From positions 1,364,001 to 1,428,000 of the forward strand of contig JAAXNY010000004.1 of the NCBI GenBank assembly GCA_013420905.1: a DNA stretch of 64,000 nt, in the 5' to 3' direction. A program made the translations under genes and the position numbers. Origin of the DNA: Collybia mongolica. Lineage: Eukaryota; Basidiomycota; Agaricomycetes; Agaricales; Clitocybaceae. Position 1 is the stretch's first letter. Every line of letters starts with the position of its first letter. A model generated the notes under the pieces. It did not search any database. It was not told the DNA's origin and saw nothing but the letters and a program-made list of their open reading frames with translations. Below, in pieces: positions 20,660 through 32,800 of the stretch.

Positions 20660-21434
20660 AGTCTTTATATCCCTGTGGGTTTCGATAGTTGGCTTCTTGA
20701 TTCATTTCGCGCGCAACATATTTTAAGCCCATGTCGGACGTCCTTCTTTTGTAATCGAACCCCTCTGTTGTTTTGTGGGAAACTTGTACGCTATTAGTAC
20801 CATGTATTTTGGATAATTTTTTAAATGTAATTGGGTCGGTTATTTCTGGGACTTTGACACCTAAGAATCTACAATATGTATTGCCCTGGTTTCCTGCTAC
20901 TTGCAGCAGGAATTAGCCAGAAGATCCCGATCGAGTAATGAGGAATCTTTCGCATGAAGAGTATATTCGTGAGTGGGAGGCAAGGAGTTTTTGGATGGGT
21001 AGAAGGGATGCAAGACGAGATAGGGTGCCAAGTTTGTAGGCTGCTGGATGGAAGGTTGCTTGGCGTCTAGTACGTTTCGAATATTCAGCCAGATACCCCT
21101 CGACGGGATCGCACTGGTATTACTCCTCCCTCTATACCTATGTGATATGTCGCAGTTATCAGACCTTGAAAGGCTTCCTTATGAAATTTCCAAGAGGCGG
21201 CCTGCAGTACCAAACGAGAAATGCGAGTGGTCTTGAGTGTTACCCACACTCATCGGGGGAGAGTGAGGAGCTGTATAAGGCCTTGCTACCGTGGAACAGC
21301 CCGGGCCATTTTAATGCTTTCCTAGGTGGTTGTCCATAGTCAATGGTGACAACACAGCCACCCCGCAGTGACCACGTCTTCATCACTATCTCGCAAAAGC
21401 TGCGGTTGCTGGTTGAAATTGAGTACGGTTGGTT
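20660..21434. other. intergenic interval without a recognised gene
   Basis: 775 bp between two plus-strand genes. Only short frames (up to about 80 codons) without features are seen. A small hairpin TTCCTGCT...AGCAGGAA (near 20888-20910) is the only structure noticed. It should hold the upstream gene's 3' UTR and the promoter of the SCY1-like gene. Confidence 0.5.
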
Positions 21435-24400
21435 ATGGACTACTTGAGGACCCTTGGATCGGCCGCTGTGTCCAGCTTGGTCCAAAAGTCAGGATTGAAT
21501 CTACCATTTTCTCTCGGAGCCAAGGTTACAACTTTCGAAGGGATCTATAATCTTTACGAGGCGACAAAAAGGGTACGTGAAACAGCATTTTCACATCTTA
21601 CCAGCGCTCAGAGTTCGTCCACAGGATGATGGAAGCCTGGTTTCCGTCTTTGAGTACGAGTTCAATGATCCCAACAAGAAAAACGTGAAAGCATTCGCGA
21701 CCAATGCTCTCCGAAAGCTTAGGTCGACACGACATCCCGATGTACTCAAATTTATGGACGCGGTTGAAACAGATACCAATGTCTACATCATGACTGAACG
21801 CGTTCGGCCCTTGCAAACAGCCCTTCAAGCCTGGACCACGCGCGACTCCCGAGAAAGGGAGGATTGGCTGCTGTGGGGCCTACATCGAATTTCGGTCCGT
21901 AAATATGGCTGCTTTAATCCGCTGCATCATCTAAACATGCTTTTCAGGTAGCGTTGGCCTTTCTGAACGACCCATGCTTCTCATCCCATGGCAAGATCTG
22001 TATGAACGCGATCTTCATCTCTCCTTCTGGTGAGTGGAAGCTCGGCGGGTTTGAGCTGTTTAGCAATACAAAGGAGGAGTCTCCAATATTATATGTAAGG
22101 GAAAACCGTTATATTTGACCTCTATCGACGTCTAACGTGTCGCTGTAGACTATGGGTGGGTTATATCCGAGCACATCATCGTGGGCTTCTCCAGAAGTAA
22201 AGAAAGGCGGATGGGCTGTACTGAAGGAGTAAGCCTCTTGGTAACTTTTATATTAGTTTCTAACTGGTTTTATGTAGGCATGGGCCAGGAGTGGTGGATG
22301 CATACGCTCTTGGTCTCCTCTTGCATGCTGTTTTCAATCCCACGCACCCAGAACCCGCGACAGCCCAGCCGCCACACCCCCCGCCAACCCCAGCATCCCG
22401 TGGATCTATCCCGACATCTGTGTTTCCTTCTTTCAAGAAACTCCTCAATCCTAACCCAAAAGCACGATTATCCGCGAAGAGTTTCCTCGAAATTGGAATG
22501 GCCGAAACCGGCTTTTTTGCGACGAATAGGCTGGTCAGGGTCTGTGCTGGATTGGACAATTTTGCGCTTAGTAATGAGGCCGAAAAAAATACGCTTCTTC
22601 GGTGAGCATCAGGATGATACAACCAGGAAAAACAAATTAAAATTGATTGATTTAACGTGCTTATAGAACTCTCAAAGAATCGGCATCATCCTTCCCACCC
22701 GAGTTCACATCACATCGTGTTTTGCCTTCTCTTGTGTCAGCTTTAGAATTTGGAGGAGCATCAGCTGCCACTATTTTGCCCCTCGTTTTACAGTTCGGAG
22801 CTAATGTTCCATCGGAGGAGTATGCGAATACAGTCCTAGCACCCCTTATCAAGCTCTATGCCAGTCCGGATCGTGGTACTCGTATGGCATTGCTTGATCA
22901 CCTTGCGGAGTATGCTGATCGGCTTGACAAGAAGACGGTCAGCGATAAGATATTCCCTCATCTGGTGAGTGGTGCCGCACTATTGATAGGCTTGAATAAC
23001 CCTCTTCATGCAGTCAACCGGATTTTCCGACACAATAGCCGTGATTCGCGAAGCAACTACAAAATCCATCATTCTTCTTGCACCAAAAGTATTCAATTAT
23101 TTCCCTTCATTCATTATTCGGGATCCTGATTTTTATTCCGACCTCCCAGCTAAGTGATCGTATCCTCAACAACGATCTTTTGCGGTTTTTGGCCAAGATG
23201 CAGACAGACCCAGAAGCATCAATCCGAACGAATACGTGTATCCTTATTGGCCGCCTTGGCCCTTCGCTGGGCTATCACACGAAACGAAAAGTGCTGGTTC
23301 CTGCCTTCACTCGCGCTCTCAAGGACCCGTTTGTTCATGCACGGGTGGCAGCACTAATGGCGTTCATGGCGACGATGGATTGTTTTGATACAGAAGACCT
23401 TGCCACCAAGGTTATCCCTAACATAGCGTCTGCATTGGTGGATAAGGAAAAGTATAGTGAAACATCCTATGGCGACAGGTCTTTGTGGCACTGACACAGT
23501 TTTTTAGGCTGGTGAGAGATCAAGCGTTCAAGGCTGTTGATTTATTTGTGAAAAGGTTGGAAACCCACGCATCGACTATGGTATGCAGATTCCGGGTCAA
23601 TAAAGTTTGTTTTCAACCTGACACAAGCGGGTTCTCTAGCCCGAAACGACTTTAACGGACCCGAGTAATCTTACTGCGACATTGCCTGAGCAGACTACCC
23701 TTGTAAACACTGCAGCTGGGGCGGCAGGTGCACTCGCAGGATGGGCCATTTCTTCGCTGGGGAAAAAGGTACGATTTTGCCGCACCGCGTGTGCTGTGCC
23801 CTGACATCCATCCAGCTCGCAAGCTCGGATCTACAAAGCGCCATTGGTAGCGGCCCCGCGACGGCCTCAGGAGAACGCCCTGCTTCTGCGCCGCCTCCGC
23901 CTGGAGGGCTTTCCCTTGATAGTCATATCGGTAACCTGGCCCCGAAATCGATGCTCTTTGTACCCAAGACACTGTCTGCATCATCAACTCCACTAGCCTC
24001 CCCTGCTTTTCAGTCAAATTCAAAGTCGAAAGGCATGCAGCTTGGCGCCAGCAAAGTTCCATCAAGTGTGGCAGCGGCAGTCCTCGCAGATAAATTAGCA
24101 GAAGAGGTCGCTGCCAACGAGGGCGAAAGTAATCCATGGGGGAGTGATGATCTTATGGACGTCAACGCAGATGCAGATGACTGGAGTAAATATAGTATTT
24201 CGCCATGATTGATACCCGTTGTTAACCATGATTCTATCTCAGGTGCCTTTGAGAGTGCTCCTGCACCTGTGATCGTTGAACCAAAACCACGGCCGGCTGT
24301 GGGCCTTGGATTTAATGGGATAGGGAATGGCACCCGGACAACATCTCACACCCTTGGAGTAGGGCACAGTCTCAATTCAACAAACTCGCCCAGTCGAATA

Positions 24401-24676
24401 TCTACACCAATTTCATCTCCGCCCATTGATAATACTGGATGGGATAGTGCAGAAACTGGCTGGGATGCACCTGCAGGGAAATCACCACCAGCGGCAGTGT
24501 CAATAAGTATTTCGGGAATGTCCAAAGAAGACAAAGCAGCAGAGATGGCCCGCCGGAAAGAGGAGAGGAAACAGGCAAGGCCCTTTCAACTTCCCCTGTA
24601 GGCGTCTGATCTAATCATTTCATACATCTAGCGAATTGCATTATTGAAGGAGCAGAAAAAGAATGCTGTTCGATGA
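21435..24676 (+). CDS. SCY1-like pseudokinase (SCYL1/Cex1 family)
   Basis: Cytoplasmic/Golgi-associated family linked to COPI traffic and to tRNA export (yeast Cex1). Thirteen exons were joined, with junctions at about 21572/21625, 21894/21948, 22094/22149, 22230/22278, 22601/22667, 22974/23014, 23088/23150, 23451/23508, 23580/23640, 23768/23816, 24185/24243 and 24574/24632. The N-terminal kinase-like domain lacks catalytic residues: the HRD-Asn region reads HGKICMNAIF and the DFG position reads LGGFEL. HEAT repeats follow (LPSLVSALEFGGASAATI, VRDQAFKAVDLF). The C-terminus is low-complexity Ser/Pro with an Asp-rich acidic stretch, ending in a basic helix (MSKEDKAAEMARRKEERKQ...KKNAVR). The last intron appears to use a GC donor. 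Confidence 0.9.
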
Positions 24677-25069
24677 CCTAGGGGCTTGATCAGTATCATT
24701 GATCCGCCAAGCAAATAAAGGCAGACGATCGCTTCCTCCGCTACCGCATCAATTCATGCTCTGAGCGTTACATATGGATCATGTACTCATACCCTATAGT
24801 TCTCCTAACATTCCCCACCTCCATGCTCTCCTCCATTCTCCTGGAGCAATTCATGGTGATGTAATCTTGTAACCATTGATGTCTTGGCATAATACACGAG
24901 GCTGTAGCTATTGATGCCGGCTATCCACATTTTCACACCGCGCTTGACACAACCATGGGTGTGCCTCAAGGTTTTATTCCTCCTGCCACTCTTTTGATAA
25001 TTCAACGTTGTGTACCCCTCCAAGGCCTCCGAGCACGATTTTCTGCCTACATCAGTGGTAGTTCGGGCG
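24677..25069. promoter_or_regulatory. intergenic, presumed promoter of the channel gene
   Basis: 393 bp between stop and start of two plus-strand genes. No feature beyond low-complexity pyrimidine tracts (TCTCCTTCTCC-like runs) is seen. Confidence 0.4.
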
Positions 25070-28000
25070 ATGTCGATCGACCCCAATAAAGTGAATGGCA
25101 ACAGCAACACCAGCCAAACATTCTTGACAGCGCTTGTGGCAAATGCTGGTCTTCTCATCGTGGAAGTTGGAGCGTTTCTCATTCTAAAGCAAAGATTGTG
25201 GAGGGTTTACACCCCACGAGCTTATCTACCGCCTCCTGAGTAAGTCTCCTTCTCCTTAGACCCTGTTCTTGCTTAAGTCTTGTTTAGCAAACGTGCTGAG
25301 GAGTTGCCGCCTGGACCTTGGAAATGGTTTCCGGCCCTCATATCTTCACCACCTCAGGACATTGTATGTAATCTTTCGAACAAACGATAACTCGTCTCAA
25401 TATTTCGCTTTTAGATCCATAAGAATGGTCTTGACGCGTAATACCTAATCGTTTCATGGCCATGCAAACTTCTGACGTGAAGCCCAGGTACATGTTTCTA
25501 CGATTCATGAAGCTGTTGATATGGGTTTTCCTGGTGTTCACAATCCTAACCTTCCTTGTGATCATTCCTGCAACGGCTGCCAACGTGAAAGGTTCGCGTG
25601 CGGGTCTGGATCGAATATCATGGACCAAGTAAGCTTCCTAAACGTACCCTAGGTGTGATTTACGCTCATACCCCCTAGCATCATTGAGGTTCAAGACCAG
25701 TCCCGATTCTCTGCTCATATCATTGTTGTGTATATCCTTACATGTACGTCAATATGTAGACGAGTGCGAAGATGCTAATACCTTTCTAATAGTTTTCGTC
25801 ATATACATGATACGACGTGAAATGCTGCACTTCATTCACATGCGTCATCAATTTCTCATCAGCGCGTCCCATTCTCGGCTTGCCCAGGCACGCACAGTAC
25901 TCATCACATCTGTTCCCGAGGAACTTGCTAACGAACACGATCTCCGAACATTCGCAAGTTTTGTCCCTGGAGGTGTTGACAAAGTGTGGATCCTTCGGGA
26001 TTCTACTGCATTGAACCTGTTATTCAAGGAGAGGCAAGAAGCCTGCGCCAGGCTGGAGGCCGCTGAAGCCACAATATTGGCACACGCCTCCAAGGCTTGG
26101 CGCAAGCGGGATAAGCTTCACCGGAAAATGCAGAAGGTCAAACCTAAGGATGAGGAAAGTGTCAACGGCGGTGCATTAACCATTCCTCCAGCGTCGCGGG
26201 ATTTGTTGGATGATCTTGTACCTTTGACACAACGGCCAAGGCACAGGACAGGATTCCTGGGATTATTTGGAACAAAGGTGGATACGATCGACTGGTGTAA
26301 GGTCAGCACATTCTGCTTTCTGCGGATTTTGCTATAAATTTAATATGTTTTACTTACAGGACGAGATTGCACGCCTGAATGCGAGTATTAAAGAGGCGCG
26401 GGCTAATATTGTCAAGGGAAAATTTTTAGGCAGTGCTTTTATCCGATGTAATCTGCAGATGGGCGCACATGTACTTGCACAGTGTGTTAGTTATCATGAG
26501 GTAGAACTCAAGTTTCAGTCGCCACGATGGACATGCTGACATAGTTGCAGCCGATGATGATGTACAATAAATGGATGGAGGCAAACCCCAAGGATATTGT
26601 CTGGCAAAATCTTGACGATGGTGCCTTGGAGATGCGCTCACGCTACATCATCTCTTGGCTCGCAACATTTGGTCTCATCATTGCTTGGGCTTTCCCAGTC
26701 GCCTTCATTGGAACTTTGAGTAATCTTGACGACCTGTGTTTTAGAGTTCAGTAAGTATTGTGGTCACTATATTAACCTTTTACTGATAATATGACTAGCT
26801 GGCTGAAATGGGTATGTGATGGTAAGGAAACGGAAGCCTTTCTCAAAGGGATGGTACTGATATTAGAGTTTTCTGCCAGCGCCGAGTCCGGTGCCTGGCA
26901 TCATACAGGGTGTACTCCCACCGTTGCTTCTAGCTATCCTCTTTGCTGTTTTGCCGCTGATCCTACGTGGTACGTCAACGTCAATATTAATCTACTACGC
27001 CCCGTCATCTAACATATCTAGGCCTTGCGTGGTACGAGTGTATCCCACGATATTCTCTGATTTCAGTCAGCGTTTATCGCCGTTTCTTCCTTTTCCTTCT
27101 TATGTGAGGAGTATATCTGCTTTGTGGCTGAGCCTTGTTAATCAGAAACCTTAGCCATGGTTTCTTAATCGTCACACTGAGTTCTGGAATTACCAAGGGT
27201 AAGCGCTTTCTAAATCTCTAATTATCCTCCTTCTCACACTTTCTATCATTAGCTATTCAAAATGTTGGCTTATCGCTCTATGAGATCATGGTCTTCTGTT
27301 AAACTATGTCGGCGTTTAGATAATCGAGACTCCAACTCAGACCGTCCAGGAGCTTGCTAGTCAGCTTCCTGGGGCCTCCGTCTTTTTTTTAACCTATATG
27401 GGTGAGCATCTTACTCTCGCTCCGGTTATGCGCCTACTTACCAACGTCATGTAGTCACACAAGGTCTTGCTGGAGCCGGAGGCGCGCTCCTGCAGCTTGT
27501 TCCCCTCGTTTTACATTTCATCCGTAAATGGTTCTTGGGTCGTACTCCACGACAAGCTTATGGAGTATGCTCCCCTTCCGAAAATACGCGAAACCCGCTG
27601 ACTGAAAATTCCACCAGGTCACCTTTTTAATGCCATCTGTAAGCTTTCGGAGAACCCTTGTGTATTGTCCTTTTCTCTGATACAAGGGCAGGCGGACTTT
27701 GGTGTTATATTGCCTCGACTGTCACTCCTTGCCACCATTGCATTTGCTTACAGCGTTCTCTCACCACTCATTAATTTGCTCGCTCTGACCAGTCAGTAAA
27801 CCTTGTTGCGATTACCCGCATACAGCGCTAACTCTGAAACCAGGTTTTACCATGTTCTACCTCGCCTGGAAATTCCGTAAGTATGACCTACAACCGTAGA
27901 TAACCTTTTCTAACACTGCCATAAAGTTCTTACCCAGGTATTTGATCAGCCTGATGAACTTGAGACAGGTGGTCTGTACTTCCCTATGGCTGTTTCCAAT

Positions 28001-29080
28001 CTCTGTAAGGCGATCTATCTACTTTTTCATTTCTCACTCATTGGCCCATCCATATTAGTCGTCGGGCTATATATCGAACAAATCTGCCTCGCATGTCTAT
28101 TCTTCCTCAAAGTAAAAGACAACGGGTTCTCCTCTGCAATAGAGGGCGCGCTTATGCTCGTTCTCGCCGTCATCACACTAATGGCGCAATTGTACATCCA
28201 CCACAGCTTCAACCGTGAGCAGATTCATTTGCCCCAGGTTAATATGCCCGCTGAGACTCATTTTTTACAGCCATCACTGATTTTCTCCCCATGTCACTGG
28301 CAACCAAGAAAATGGCCAAGAGGTACGAAAGGCAGAAACAGAGACAGGCTGGGATCAAAGTTCTGGAGGAGGAAATTGATCTTTTCAGTAGAGATCGTGA
28401 GTATCAAGTTTAATGGGAGCCCTCCAATTACGGCTGATAGATTCATGGCGATGACAGAAATTCGAAGTGTTCGAAAGAGGATTAAAGCAACGACCAAGAT
28501 ACTAGACGACAAGATCGATACGCTGAAGTCTAAAGTTAAAAGCGACGATCATGACACAGATTCCGAAGATGAGAGAGATAAAGTGAAAGAAAAGAAGAAA
28601 GAAAAGGAGAAGAAGCAAAAAGAAGTGGGAAAGAAAGACACTGGTGTCAATGGGCACGGAGAAACCACAGGTGCAAACTCCCATCCTTCCAATGGTGTAT
28701 TGGATGGTACATCCGAGCTTTTCCGGACAACCACGGCTGTGTCCGCTGCCTCCAATACGTCGAAGAAATCTAAGGAAGTGAAGATCAACTTTCCTGTATT
28801 CGACCCAGCCGCCCCTGCTATCGCGAGCCTCTCTGACGATGACGACGACGAAGAGGATGACAACGATGAGCACGCATTCGACCATCCCTCGACATATGTC
28901 GATCAGCCCTGGATCTGGCTGCCTCACGATCAGCTTGGCCTGAGCGAACTTTTAGCCAACGACCTGAAAGCCGTGGGTGTTGACGCTAGTGATGTCGGTG
29001 CTTCTATGGATGAGAGGGGTATCGTGGAAGTTACAAGGAATCCTCCAGATGAGGAGTGGCGGGGGGGGCATGATAAGTAG
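25070..29080 (+). CDS. CSC1/OSCA-like calcium-permeable channel (RSN1-type 7TM)
   Basis: Membrane channel of the DUF221/OSCA/TMEM63 family, gated by osmotic or mechanical stress. Many short introns; exons read in order. The first membrane helix lies in LVANAGLLIVEVGAFLIL, and PRAYLPPP and LPPGPWKWFPALI are family signatures. A second helix pair follows. The cytosolic domain (ARTVLITSVPEEL...VDKVWILRD) contains a long helix. The 7TM core is visible as PVPGIIQGVLPPLLLAILF, YSLISVSVYRRFFLFLL, GLYFPMAVSNL and QICLACLFFL. The C-terminal tail has a Lys/Glu-rich run, an Asp/Glu tract and the conserved end DHPSTYVDQPWIWLPHDQLG and ASMDERGIVEV. Start at 25070 is the first Met before the first helix. 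It ends 91 bp from the convergent DAD2 gene. Introns between 26750 and 28000 were resolved only approximately. Confidence 0.88.
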
Positions 29081-29171
29081 AGCCAAAATATACCGGAAGA
29101 TTATACTAAACATATCTATACCCTCGGGTCTGCTGCATACTATCACTACATACTATACTATCTGTTGTTAC

Positions 29172-29671
29172 TTAGGTTGTTCTTGAGGCTGCCTGTTGCA
29201 GGTCATCTATCGGTACGCGAACCAGACGCTGGCCCTCGAAAACTGTCGACGTTGGGGGTTCTGCGGGATTGACATCGTCGTCAGAGTGGTGACGCGATGC
29301 CACTGCAAGTAATTCGAGATCAAGTTAAAAAGTGTGGTCCTACCAATTGAGATTAGACATACGAAACAAGTTCAAGATTTGGAACATTTTTGGCCATTGT
29401 TCAAGTACTTGTCCGTGCACTAAACACGATATGAGCTGCACCCCAATGGCCTTGTATTTTATTCACCTTGTCCTGCATCAGCCATGATGTCGCAGTCTTC
29501 ACCTAATCCCTCAATTCGCTCAAGATATAACGCACTCGCCCTTTCGAGTGCTGATACCGCATCAAATTCTTTTTTCTTTTCAAGTAGCTTAGCAGCCGCT
29601 GCTGCTGAGTTTGCCTGTGAGTTTAGTGAGGCTCCGTGCGATGCTCGGTTGGCTGCCATAGATTGGCGCAT
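29172..29671 (-). CDS. DAD2: DASH/DAM1 complex subunit Dad2
   Basis: Small kinetochore protein of the ring-forming DASH complex that couples kinetochores to spindle microtubules. Three exons on the minus strand give about 131 residues. Exon 1 runs from ATG 29671 (MRQSMAANRASHG) to ADAGQ. A 48-nt intron, then VHGQVLEQWPKMFQILNLF, a second intron, and the last exon ASRHHSDDD...QQAASRTT to TAA at 29172-29174. The coiled-coil segment KLLEKKKEFDAVSALERA and the VxGQVLEQWPKMFxIL block are the recognisable family core. A Met at 29707 is in frame but less family-like. Its start is 182 bp from the divergent MED12 start, suggesting a shared promoter. Confidence 0.88.
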
Positions 29672-29853
29672 CTTTGGACAATCCGGAATGGCAGTGGGTG
29701 GGAACACGCGACGCGTTGCTTGGGTTTATTTTGCACGGATCGGCCTTGTTTCCTCCCAACTCCGAGGTGGCACAGATTAGCATAATCTGCCAGCCAACCG
29801 TGAGTATGGCTTCATAATTTAAGCTTTCAAGCATCTTTGTATTATACTCCTCA

Positions 29854-32800
29854 ATGCGCAAAGACGACACACAAGGTTTACCGATTTACGAATCCCACCC
29901 ACCGGAATGGCTCCCGAAGGCACACACCAGTGCTGACCTCGGTAATGAAGGAACAACTGCAGTTCATCGAGTTGTGGGTTTTGATAATTATTTCAGGGTA
30001 TCCAGGGTTTCATCCCCCCCGGCCTGGGCAGGACGAGGATGTCCTCACAGACATCAATGTGAAGGGGGGTTTTCAATTGGGGCAGCAGGTTACTGTGAGT
30101 ATGCTACTAACAGGTGTGTTTCGCATGCACATTGAAAAATCACCTGCAGGCGGAGACATTCAGCGCCCAGTCGATGATCAATGTGGATCTTCATTCAAGT
30201 GTTACCTTGGCTCGGCTGGAGGCTTTGATGAATGAGGTGTTTATACGACGGGCGGATCGCATTCCACTAATTCCGTATGTCAATCATTTCTTAGGATTCT
30301 CCCTTCTCACAAACTTAAAGTCCCTCCACCTTCCGCATCCCTACGAGGGTGACGCTGAATGATGCTAAACGTCAAGCTTGGTTTGCCGACCTCGCCAACC
30401 CCGACGTTCCTCTTCATAAACTAGGCAAAAGCGTTCCTCATGGTGCGAAAGGCCATGACCTCTTGGACCTGCTACAATCCAATAACGTTGAGATATCGAG
30501 AGCTGTTTGGTTTCTTCGAGTTTTCGGTGCAAATGAGACCGTACATCGCTTTCCCCTCTCAGTTTTCTTTAAACTCACATGGATGAATAGGCTGGGCTTC
30601 GAAACAAACCAACTTACAATCCTGTACAATACAGTGTCGACTGGGCCAATGTAGTCACTGGGTATATGAAGAAACAATTGACCGACATTGCCCTACCCAG
30701 CGCCCCGCGACCTGGTTTGAATATCAAACAAACATTTAAAGGGGTTCTGTCGGACGGAGAAACACGAGAACGGTGGATAAATCGGTTTACATATTGGTGT
30801 GTGCCCCCTTTATCAGACTCTAACAACTGTACAATGCTAAACAACAATAACGAAGCCTCAAACTTCTACGCACATTTTACTCGGAGGGTTTAGTTGATAA
30901 CCGCACTTTTCTTGTCTGGGTGGTACAGCAAATGGGGAGTTGCAACTTAGCACAAGCTGGATTTATTACTCGACTGGCGGATGAATATTTAGATGGAATG
31001 ATCGGCAGTCGCCCCCTCACACGTCCCTTTATTGAAGCATGTCTATGCAAGTTAAATGAGGTAGGTGCTGAATTTCAAAGTCTCAGCTAGCTATTCAAAA
31101 TTTCCACAGATTCGCTCAACTTCTGCATATGAATATCTATCTCACACCGAGGGCCTAATGAAAACCCTGTTGCAGGTATGTACCATTACGTGTTAGTCTT
31201 CATCCACTAACACATACGCAGCGTTTATGCATTGCAATTCCGGATTCTTTTGTGAGCCCCCGAATGTGGACAACATATTCAACACTCCTCAGCAAGGTCT
31301 TGACCGAAGATATGATGGACAGAACGAACGACCAACATATCGACCAGAACTCGCGAGATATACAACAGCTTATTCTTGACAACTTCTCAGATATAAAGAG
31401 GCGAAATGAAGCCATGCTTTTCTACAGCCTACCGATCCGGGTTTCAGCCCGATTAGGGTCTGCTGTGTCCGATGTCAAGGTAAAACACGATTTAACATTT
31501 TCATATTTCTAACGTTTAATGGATGAATCAGCTTCTGAACTCGATCTCGAGCAAGACAGACTTGAACGGCTTACCATTCTTCGTGAATTCCTCCGACGAC
31601 CAATCCGGTTTTGTAGAAAAACTAGATATGTTGCTCACTTGGTGTGTTACTCCACTTCAATACGGGGACCACAGACCATTTGCTGCCGTTACTCTGATAC
31701 GCAACTGGCGCGACCACGCGGGGGAACGTGCGACACGACGGGATTTCACCCCTCCAGACGAATTTCTCCAAGATCAGCTTTTTGAGTGGCTCGACTCATC
31801 AGAAGTGGCCGGCGAGCCTGAAAATATCAGATCAGTTTCCCTTCTCTTTGGAAAGCTGGTGAAGCACGAAATTTTCTCCTATGCAAGTTATATTCAGCGT
31901 TTAATAGCACGTGGGGAACCTGGATTATCGTATGCTGAGGTGTGTGCCTGTCTCCTTTGCACTACCAATCGCTGATGCCTTTGTCCTGGGATAGATTAAT
32001 GAATCTCGACATAGAAGGTTCCTCAGATGGATTCCTCTATTCAAGTCAACGTCATCGTTGACTAACCAAAGGAAAGTAACGTTGTATGGGGCTCGGGCGA
32101 GAGAAACGCCCGAAGACTTAACAGAGCGGGAGATAAGGCGGGAGATACGGGCGGCATTGCCTGACATCTTTTCAGGTTTGTTTGGTCTTTTGGAGTTTCC
32201 TATTAATCAATTCTATGTTCCGCCAGGAGATGCAGGATCAATCAGAAGCTCGACTTCAGGTCTCCTAGAGACTTGTAGTAGTTTGATCTCAGCATCGCGG
32301 TTCGAGCAAGTCAGAACATTCAGGCAGTGGCTTTTGCCAATATTGCAGAAGCATATCGCAGAGTGTGTCAAGCCATTCGTTTAAATGGATCTCCCCATCT
32401 GACTTCTCAGTCTAGGCAGAAACCTGGATCAAAGGACCAACCAGCGCTTCTAAAATCATATTGTGTATCGGTAGAGCTTATGACTCATGCAAGCTGTTTC
32501 CTCTCCATTTTAGACGTGAGTCTTAACATGTAAACCATCCGGAACTATCATCTCACTTGATCTTTCCAGTTAACCCTTTCTCTGCTGGAGCATTCAACCA
32601 CTATAGATTTACTCATGGCTGTTATAAATACTCTTCATCGCTTCGCAACGATTTGGGCATGCATGAATGCCATCGGGGACATTATTACGGCCCTCGACAC
32701 GGCCCATCAGGTGTGGAAGGTTAGGGGGGTTCAATCTCGTCCATTACTATCCCTATTGCTGGAGCTCGACGACGGAAGGTGTCTTACTGATGCATCCCGC

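Noticed and set aside
28502..28927. Antisense frame of 141 codons inside the CSC1-like gene
   Set aside because: It mirrors the Lys/Glu- and Asp-rich tail of the sense gene; low-complexity shadow.
29484..29780. Plus-strand Ser/Ala-rich frame of 98 codons
   Set aside because: Antisense to DAD2 exon 1, which has clear family motifs.
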